A stretch of DNA of 11,074 nt from Armatimonadota bacterium (GTDB taxonomy: Bacteria; Armatimonadota; Armatimonadia; Armatimonadales; Armatimonadaceae): positions 1 to 11,074 of the forward strand of contig JACMIU010000084.1 of NCBI GenBank assembly GCA_014380985.1, written 5' to 3'. How positions within the stretch are numbered: position 1 is the first letter of the stretch; every line of letters starts with the position of its first letter. The position numbers and the translations under genes were made by a program. Of this stretch, positions 6,739 through 11,074 are shown one piece after another. The notes beneath the pieces are model-generated. The model was not told the origin of the DNA, did no database searches, and saw only the letters and a program-made list of their open reading frames with translations.

Positions 6739-7602
6739 TTAGTTGCGCGAAATCGTGGTGCGGAAGCCTTTCGCTTCGACCTGCTTGGCGAAATCCCGCG
6801 CCGATTTTTCCGACCGGTACGCGGCAAGTTGCACTCGGTAAACGACTTTGCCATCCGCAACGTCGGTGGACAAACTCGCCTCGTAGCCCGCCGCCTTGAG
6901 TTCGGCGATGCGGGCTTCGGCATTTTCCTTGCCCTCGTAGGTTCCGACGCGCACCCGGTACATTCGGGTCGGCGCAGTGCTTGCCGTGGGCGTGGTTTGC
7001 CCCATCATGGCGCGGTCTTCCGGGTCGTCCGGCAGGGGAGCGGGCGTCGGGGTAGGCTTGGGTTTCGGGGTCAGGGTCGGTTTGGGCGTCGGCGTCGGCG
7101 AAGGCTTAGGCGTCGGCGTCGGTTCCACAACCGGCTCCGGTTCGGGGGTCGGCGTCGGCTCCGGCGCGACGGATGCCACGGGGCGCGGCAGATCATCCGG
7201 GTCGGGGGTCGGGGTTGCCGTGGGCGACGGCGACGCGCTGTTTTCCTTCGCCTCCTCCTCGGCGAGTTTTTTCGCCTCCTCCTCTAACTTTTTCTTCGCC
7301 TCTTCCTCGGCTTTCTTCTTCGCCTCTTCCTCGGCTTTTTTGCGCTTTTCCTCCATCGCCACGCTGTTGTCCACCACCGTAAGCACACCCTTCGGCGACG
7401 GTTGCCCGCCCGTGCGAATCACCGTCGGCATGGTGTTCGCCGGTTCAATCACAGCAACATTCTCGCCGCCGGTGAACACTTTTCGGTCAATCACGAAGTA
7501 GCCGACAAAGAAGCACGCCACGACAAACGCGCCCACTCCCAGTATCACAAAAAGATCGTTGGGGCTGCCGCTGTCCTGCGGTTTGTTTTTATAAGTTGCC
7601 AT
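6739..7602 (-). CDS. SPOR-domain membrane protein (septal peptidoglycan binding)
   Basis: A 287-residue bitopic protein. After a short N-terminus comes one membrane helix (about 17-38). An acidic/basic helical stretch of repeated K-A-E-E-E units (about 83-122) is probably a long single helix or coiled coil. A Pro/Thr/Glu/Lys linker follows (about 128-205), and a C-terminal SPOR domain occupies 214-287 with its two beta-alpha-beta halves (YRVRVGTYE..., YRVQLAAYR...). SPOR domains bind peptidoglycan strands stripped of stem peptides, which gather at division sites, so a role in division or cell separation is likely. The architecture resembles FtsN/DedD-type proteins, but linkage to a specific one is not supported. 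The linker would span the periplasm. It is followed after 33 bp by the secreted-protein gene. No clear Shine-Dalgarno sequence sits at normal spacing; AAAGG is 11 nt away. Confidence 0.88.
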   Translation of the reverse strand: MATYKNKPQDSGSPNDLFVILGVGAFVVACFFVGYFVIDRKVFTGGENVAVIEPANTMPTVIRTGGQPSPKGVLTVVDNSVAMEEKRKKAEEEAKKKAEEEAKKKLEEEAKKLAEEEAKENSASPSPTATPTPDPDDLPRPVASVAPEPTPTPEPEPVVEPTPTPKPSPTPTPKPTLTPKPKPTPTPAPLPDDPEDRAMMGQTTPTASTAPTRMYRVRVGTYEGKENAEARIAELKAAGYEASLSTDVADGKVVYRVQLAAYRSEKSARDFAKQVEAKGFRTTISRN

Positions 7603-7637
7603 GCGGATTTAGACCTTTTTCGTTCCGGTTTGCTTCG

Positions 7638-8513
7638 TTAATGTTTACGCGCCAATCGAACCGCGCCCGTCACCGGTTCGTGATGGGAAAACGAAAAACA
7701 CGCGCCGGGAAAGGAACGGCGAACGGCAAGCGCGAACGCTTCCTGAACCGCGACGCCGCCCGCTTTCCATACGCCGCCTGCCCCGGCAAATGTTACCGGG
7801 TTTTCGGGGGCGAAGCCGAGTTGCCGCGCCACCGCCGTGCCGAGCGACGCCAGCCACCCGCCCGCCCCGACGAGTAAGCCCCGCGCTTCCGCGTCGCCGC
7901 TATCGTGTAGGCGGACGAGAAGCGGGAGGAGAAAGCCGCGCCCCCCTTCGCTTGCCATTTCGCGGGCGGTTTGCGCCAGTGTCGCCGCGTCGTTTGTTCG
8001 CAGTTCGGCGCAGACCCGGCGCGTGAGCGCGGTTGCCGGGGCTTGCCCGTCTAATGCGCGAAGCGTTCGGCGCACCATTTCGGTAGAAAGCCACGCGCCG
8101 CTACCTTCGTCGCCCCACTCCCAGCCCCGCCCTCCGACACGTACCGTGTTCCCGGTCGCGGCGTTCTCGCCATACGCGACGCTTCCGGTTCCCGCCACGA
8201 CGCAAACCCCGCTTCCTTCCGGCACGGCGGCATGAAACGCCGTTTCGTAATCCGGCACGACCTTGATTATTGCGCCGGGGAACCGCACCGCAAGAGACGT
8301 TTCCCACGCCGCTACGACGCCGGGGCGCGTGTACTTGGCAATCCCCGCGCACACCGACACCGCCGAAAAGGATGGGGCGAACGGGGGCGGTTCGCCGCTC
8401 GAAGTCGCCGCCACCGTGACGGTTTCACCGATAGGGACGCCGGTTTCCGCGTCGGCGAGCATCACGCGCACGCTCGTGCCTCCAGCGTCTATTCCCGCGA
8501 CGAGTGTTTGCAT
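7638..8513 (-). CDS. BadF/BadG/BcrA-type ATPase, probable N-acetylglucosamine kinase
   Basis: A 291-residue protein of the ASKHA sugar-kinase fold. Phosphate-1 loop: GIDAGGTSVR at 7-16. The putative catalytic Asp is D88 in VVPDYETAFHAA. Phosphate-2 loop: AGTGS at 107-111. The GGRGWEWGDEGSGAWL motif at 127-142 is characteristic of N-acetylglucosamine kinases and BadF-like relatives. It probably phosphorylates an amino sugar in the cytoplasm during cell-wall or chitin sugar recycling, but glucosamine or another substrate is possible. I chose the ATG at 8513 because the fold's first strand starts there; a frame extending to 8660 would read through the upstream gene's end. Its promoter (TTGCCG, 17 bp, TACAAT) overlaps the upstream stop codon, and the ATG is 8 nt after the -10 box. 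Length is slightly below the usual 300-340. Confidence 0.87.
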   Translation of the reverse strand: MQTLVAGIDAGGTSVRVMLADAETGVPIGETVTVAATSSGEPPPFAPSFSAVSVCAGIAKYTRPGVVAAWETSLAVRFPGAIIKVVPDYETAFHAAVPEGSGVCVVAGTGSVAYGENAATGNTVRVGGRGWEWGDEGSGAWLSTEMVRRTLRALDGQAPATALTRRVCAELRTNDAATLAQTAREMASEGGRGFLLPLLVRLHDSGDAEARGLLVGAGGWLASLGTAVARQLGFAPENPVTFAGAGGVWKAGGVAVQEAFALAVRRSFPGACFSFSHHEPVTGAVRLARKH

Positions 8514-8521
8514 ACGAGAGT

Positions 8522-8550
8522 ATTGTAACCGGTAGACACGCCTACGGCAA
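8522..8550 (-). promoter_or_regulatory. Promoter of the kinase gene: TTGCCG-N17-TACAAT
   Basis: On the minus strand TTGCCG (8545-8550, four of six to -35) is followed by exactly 17 bp and TACAAT (8522-8527, five of six to -10). The ATG lies 8 nt after the -10 box, consistent with a leaderless mRNA. The spacer contains the TAG stop (8542-8544) of the upstream gene, and the -35 lies in its last codons. It is the best-formed promoter I can see here. Confidence 0.65.
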
Positions 8551-9411
8551 CGTAGTCGCCGGTGGCAACGGCGCGACCGTGGGAGACGGGGAAGGCGACG
8601 GCGCGACGCCCGCCGACTCCGGCAGCACCCGGTCGGCGTCGGCGCGGTAGCCGAACGCACCGGGCTTGTTTTGCAGTAGCGCGAAGGGGAGCGCGATTCT
8701 GCCCGCCGCGTAGTTGATGGCGTCCACGGTGGCGATTTCCTGCGACCGGTATGTCGGGAGATAGGAAACGTTCACCGTGCGCGGCTCCACGCCGACCACG
8801 GTTAGCCCCGCGTTCTTCCATTCCACAATCAAAGGCGTATCGCGGTGCGCTAAAAGCGCGGTGTTGCCGCCGTTCTTTTCGCCGCCGACCAGCACGACGA
8901 ATCGCACCACGCCCCCCGCTTCCCCAACGATCAGTCCGTCCTCCCGGAACGCTTCCGGCACGGGTGCGCCCGTCGCCAAAACCAGCGAGAGTTGCCGCGC
9001 CTGTTCTTCTATTGCCTCCGGCGTCACGTCGGGCTTGCCAAGTTTACCCCGCCAAGCGTCGGGCGGGAGCGTCACGCTGACCACGGTTGCGCCGGACAGT
9101 TCGAGGGCTTCCCGCGCCGCCAGCGCGGCGTCGGGGTAGTCGCCGGTCTGCACCACCAGCACGCGCTTGTTCTTCAGTACGTCGCGCACGGTTTGCGCCG
9201 CGACCTGCGCGAGTGCCTCCTCGGTGCGTTCGCGCTCCCGGCTCTCTTCGCGCAGTTCGGAAACGTGCGTTTCGAGCCGGTGCAACATTCCGGTTTGCTT
9301 GACGACTAACGGCGACCCGACAAACGCCGTGCCGATAACGATACCGATACCGAGCGACAGGAATATCGCCGACAGCGACGCGACATGATACCGCAGATCC
9401 GGGTTGTTCAT
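8542..9411 (-). CDS. SteB/MctB-like (DUF3186) coiled-coil membrane protein
   Basis: A 289-residue protein with the family hallmark at its N-terminus: RYHVASLSAIFLSLGIGIVI at 7-26, a single membrane helix following a short positively charged start. A coiled coil follows (about 38-72, Glu/Arg-rich), then an alternating beta/alpha region beginning at KRVLVVQTGDYPD (about 82). The tail is Pro/Ser/Thr-rich (about 268-289). Databases call this family 'copper transporter' after mycobacterial MctB. In corynebacteria the relative SteB works with SteA in cell separation, so an envelope or division role is as likely as copper handling. I see no Cys/Met/His cluster for metal. No steA partner lies beside it. 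The start is supported by TACAAT 6 nt upstream. It lies between the hydrolase (16-bp gap) and kinase (28-bp gap) genes. Confidence 0.8.
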   Translation of the reverse strand: MNNPDLRYHVASLSAIFLSLGIGIVIGTAFVGSPLVVKQTGMLHRLETHVSELREESRERERTEEALAQVAAQTVRDVLKNKRVLVVQTGDYPDAALAAREALELSGATVVSVTLPPDAWRGKLGKPDVTPEAIEEQARQLSLVLATGAPVPEAFREDGLIVGEAGGVVRFVVLVGGEKNGGNTALLAHRDTPLIVEWKNAGLTVVGVEPRTVNVSYLPTYRSQEIATVDAINYAAGRIALPFALLQNKPGAFGYRADADRVLPESAGVAPSPSPSPTVAPLPPATTLP

Positions 9412-9417
9412 GCTTTC

Positions 9418-9423
9418 ATTGTA
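9418..9423 (-). promoter_or_regulatory. -10 box TACAAT, probable leaderless promoter of the SteB-like gene
   Basis: Minus-strand TACAAT is followed by GAAAGC and then the ATG at 9411, a 6-nt gap. No good -35 is seen at 16-18 bp. The box lies in the short gap just before the stop end of the hydrolase gene, so this gene can be expressed without read-through from upstream. Confidence 0.55.
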
Positions 9424-9427
9424 CCGC

Positions 9428-10234
9428 CTACAACCTGCCTTCGATACGCTCCAGAAAATGTATCATCGCCGGAACAAACTCGTCGGCGTCGTTAAACTCA
9501 ATCGCGTGCGCGGCGTCGTTGAGCGGCACATACAGGGCGTCGGGTAGGCTTGCCGCAAGTAGCCGTGCCACGTTGTCGGCGACAATGCCGTCCTTGCCGC
9601 CGCGAATCACCAGCGTCGGCGCACGGATTTTGTCCGCTACCGCGAACGCATCGTCGTTCATCATGAAGCCCACGGTTTGCAGGTAGCGCGGCAAGCCCAT
9701 TTGCAAGTACATCCCGGCAAGGCGAACGCAGTACAGCACCGGTTCGTTGAACGTATCCACCACGATTCCGGTGACGTATTTCGCCGGAGAAACGTGCCGC
9801 GTTCCCGTGGTCGCGCCTTGCAAAACCATGCCACCGACGCGGTGCGGATGTCGTGCGGCGAACGCCATCCCGACCTGACAGCCGAGCGAGTTGCCGACGA
9901 CGTGAACGCGGTCAATTTTTTCGGCGTCCAAGAACCGCGCCAGCCAATCGGCGAGTTCGTGGATATTCAACGCACGCAGATTCGGTGCGCCTTCCGATCG
10001 ACCGTAGCCGGGCATATCGGGTGCGAGCGACGGGCAACACAGCCCGCGTTTGGCGATTTCCTTCAGCGTCGGCTCCCACACCAAGCCGGTACAACCCAGA
10101 CCGTGGATGAACAGAATCGGAAGCGACAGTGGCGCGGGGGCTTCGGGGTCGGGTTCGGGCGGCGCGACAATCACGCGCACGCGCTTTTTGTCTATCAGTC
10201 GCCACTGGGTGCGGGCTACGGGGGTTTCGGACAC
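9428..10234 (-). CDS. Alpha/beta hydrolase
   Basis: A 268-residue alpha/beta-hydrolase with a complete apparent triad: nucleophile S116 in GNSLG, acid D215 in RGGKDG, base H243 in NDAAHAIEF. The oxyanion loop is HGLG at 44-47, and DMPGYGRS at 73-80 is the usual loop after strand 4. A helical cap lies between about 145 and 200. No signal peptide, so it is cytoplasmic. The substrate cannot be told from sequence; esterases, C-C bond hydrolases and lactonases share this pattern. I set the start at the GTG at 10234, because an open frame to 10486 runs over the methyltransferase gene and encodes Arg/Gly-rich nonsense. TATAAC lies 7 nt before this GTG, matching the spacing at other starts here. It follows the methyltransferase stop by 8 bp. 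Confidence 0.87.
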   Translation of the reverse strand: MSETPVARTQWRLIDKKRVRVIVAPPEPDPEAPAPLSLPILFIHGLGCTGLVWEPTLKEIAKRGLCCPSLAPDMPGYGRSEGAPNLRALNIHELADWLARFLDAEKIDRVHVVGNSLGCQVGMAFAARHPHRVGGMVLQGATTGTRHVSPAKYVTGIVVDTFNEPVLYCVRLAGMYLQMGLPRYLQTVGFMMNDDAFAVADKIRAPTLVIRGGKDGIVADNVARLLAASLPDALYVPLNDAAHAIEFNDADEFVPAMIHFLERIEGRL

Positions 10235-10241
10235 GGTTTTC

Positions 10242-10247
10242 GTTATA
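10242..10247 (-). promoter_or_regulatory. -10-like TATAAC before the hydrolase GTG
   Basis: Minus-strand TATAAC (five of six to TATAAT) precedes the hydrolase GTG by 7 nt. It overlaps the TAA stop (10243-10245) of the upstream methyltransferase gene, so one sequence would serve as stop codon and promoter element. Preceded by GG, as at the SteB-like gene. Confidence 0.45.
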
Positions 10248-10806
10248 CCGGATTTTCCGCGATATATTTGCCGCGCACGTACTCGTTCATCATGATCGCC
10301 GCCGACACCGCGACATTGAACGATTTCGTGACGCCGAACATCGGGATATGTACCAGCCGGTGGCAACGCTTGACGAGCGACTCCGGCAAGCCGTCCTCCT
10401 CGTGACCGAAACAAAGCAACGTGGTTTTGTCGTAGTCGAAGCGCGTTTCCCAAACGCTCTCCGATACACCGGGGACTAAATCGCAACCGATAACTTCGTC
10501 GTACTCGGCTAAGACCGGCTCGATTTCCTCCACGAACTTCAGGTGCTTGATAATCGAATACGCATACGTGCCGACCGACGGAACCCGGTTGAAGCGGCGA
10601 TGTCCGAACAGAATAATATCCTGCCCCAAAAAGCCCGCGTGGGTGCGAACCGCATTGCCGATATTGACATCGTGCTTCAAGTTGCAGAGCAGAATCGAAA
10701 ACTTGTGCCGCTTTGTTTCCAAGTCTTTCAAGATGGCTTCATCGGTCAGCCATTTGTACTGGTCAATCACGTTGCGCGGCTTGTCGAAATCGGCGATAGT
10801 TTGCAT
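10243..10806 (-). CDS. SpoU/TrmH family RNA 2'-O-methyltransferase
   Basis: A 187-residue SPOUT methyltransferase that should transfer a methyl group from S-adenosylmethionine to a ribose 2'-OH in tRNA or rRNA. All three family motifs are present: motif 1 NLKHDVNIGNAVRTHAGFLG (42-61, with N48 and R54), motif 2 LLCFGHEEDGLPESLV (130-145), and motif 3 VHIPMFGVTKSFNVAVSAAI (152-171), which form the trefoil knot. Motif 3 has SFN where SLN is usual, a conservative change. No extra N-terminal RNA-binding domain of the TrmH/RlmB long type is visible. Which nucleotide it modifies cannot be told. The ATG at 10806 has TACAAT 6 nt upstream. It is the first gene of the minus-strand run and divergent from the SIR2-like gene. 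Confidence 0.92.
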   Translation of the reverse strand: MQTIADFDKPRNVIDQYKWLTDEAILKDLETKRHKFSILLCNLKHDVNIGNAVRTHAGFLGQDIILFGHRRFNRVPSVGTYAYSIIKHLKFVEEIEPVLAEYDEVIGCDLVPGVSESVWETRFDYDKTTLLCFGHEEDGLPESLVKRCHRLVHIPMFGVTKSFNVAVSAAIMMNEYVRGKYIAENPV

Positions 10807-10812
10807 AGGCGT

Positions 10813-10818
10813 ATTGTA
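10813..10818 (-). promoter_or_regulatory. -10 box TACAAT, probable leaderless promoter of the methyltransferase
   Basis: Minus-strand TACAAT is followed by six bases (ACGCCT) and the ATG at 10806. It lies in the 67-bp AT-rich divergent gap shared with the SIR2-like gene. No good -35 at standard spacing. Confidence 0.55.
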
Positions 10819-10873
10819 TCGCGTCGCGAAAAAATACTTGATTTATTCTTGAAAACACGGTGGTATTTGTTTC

Positions 10874-11074
10874 ATGAACACTATCATTTCTAATGAAACA
10901 CAACTCGCTTTTTCTGTAGCGTCCAACAAGGGAGTTTACGCTGTTATGTTAGGGTCGGGCGTGTCGCGATCGGCGAAGATTCCCACCGGATGGGAGGTAA
11001 CGCTTGACCTCGTCCGTAGAATAGCCGCAGTCGAAGGTGGGGATTGCGGAACAGAGCCAGAAAAATGGTATCAA
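10874..11074 (+). CDS. SIR2-family protein, N-terminal part (3' end outside window)
   Basis: An open frame starts at the ATG at 10874; an in-frame TGA at 10850-10852 precludes any earlier ATG. It runs to the window edge without a stop, giving 67 residues. Residues 25-50 (MLGSGVSRSAKIPTGWEVTL then DLVRRI) match the NAD-binding start of SIR2-like domains. GSGVS at 27-31 corresponds to the sirtuin GAGxS loop, and SRSA..PTGWE is the form I associate with SIR2 domains of bacterial anti-phage proteins, which deplete NAD+, rather than classical deacetylases. Such proteins are often long, with STAND NTPase or other sensor domains after SIR2; none can be seen here. No strong Shine-Dalgarno sequence; TGGTATTTG just upstream could be an extended -10 box. 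The visible coding part is about 50% GC, below its neighbours. The SIR2 call is good; defence function is inference. Confidence 0.75.
   Translation, partial: MNTIISNETQLAFSVASNKGVYAVMLGSGVSRSAKIPTGWEVTLDLVRRIAAVEGGDCGTEPEKWYQ

Noticed and set aside
7040..7230. GGCGTCGG-type tandem repetition as a CRISPR array or phase-variable repeat
   Set aside because: Irregular units that simply encode the Pro/Thr/Glu linker of the SPOR protein; no constant repeat with unique spacers and no perfect tandem tract.
6508..7287. Plus-strand open frame of 259 codons across the secreted-protein and SPOR genes
   Set aside because: Arg/Gly-rich sequence opposite the Pro/Thr linker and Lys/Glu helix codons of the SPOR gene; no recognisable protein.
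8514..8660. N-terminal extension of the kinase frame to 8660
   Set aside because: It reads through the end of the SteB-like gene and gives an Arg-rich segment before the true DAGGT start; the ATG at 8513 has a good promoter.
8542..9411. Calling the SteB/MctB-like gene a copper transporter
   Set aside because: The name comes from one mycobacterial member; no metal-binding cluster is visible and only one membrane helix is present, so transport is not supported by the sequence.
10235..10486. N-terminal extension of the hydrolase frame to 10486
   Set aside because: It overlaps the methyltransferase gene in another frame and encodes no hydrolase sequence; the GTG at 10234 with TATAAC upstream is better.

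Overview
The window looks like chromosomal DNA of a diderm, moderately GC-rich bacterium, most plausibly Armatimonadota, with Planctomycetota or a neighbouring phylum as the alternative. The phylum call is inference. It rests on a DUF1559-type pseudopilin C-terminus next to a PEP-CTERM-anchored repeat protein, a SPOR-domain protein, a SteB/MctB-like membrane protein, and many genes whose -10 box sits only 6-8 nt from the start codon.

Layout. Bases 1-1541 (+ strand) hold two surface or secretion genes: the 3' end of a DUF1559 pseudopilin and a complete PEP-CTERM protein built from about seven 53-residue repeats. A family-4 glycosyltransferase (1547-2773, -) converges on it with 5 bp between. 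A small FmdB-type zinc ribbon gene (2868-3209, +) diverges from the glycosyltransferase. From 3243 to 10806 there is an unbroken run of eight minus-strand genes. In transcription order these are a SpoU/TrmH methyltransferase, an alpha/beta hydrolase, a SteB/MctB-like coiled-coil membrane protein, a BadF/N-acetylglucosamine-kinase-type kinase, a SPOR-domain protein, a secreted beta-rich protein of unknown function, an M3 oligoendopeptidase F, and a small unknown protein. A 102-bp imperfect inverted-repeat element lies between the last two and overlaps the oligoendopeptidase stop codon. At the right edge (10874 onward, +) a divergent gene begins whose first 67 residues read as a SIR2-family NAD-binding domain of the kind found in anti-phage proteins. 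It is cut by the window.

How the genes fit together. The minus-strand block mixes envelope functions (SPOR, SteB-like, secreted protein, amino-sugar kinase, peptidase) with housekeeping ones. The short gaps (8-109 bp) look operonic. However, four of the eight genes carry TACAAT and a fifth carries TATAAC 6-8 nt before the start, with no Shine-Dalgarno sequence, so they may be individually transcribed as leaderless mRNAs. The two window ends are less GC-rich (about 47% for 1-240 and 50% for 10871-11070 by my count) than the core (about 60% or more), as is the secreted-protein gene. No non-genic stretch exceeds about 110 bp. I saw no tRNA, rRNA, CRISPR array or transposase. The strongest lead for an unusual system is the truncated SIR2 gene, whose partners lie outside the window.
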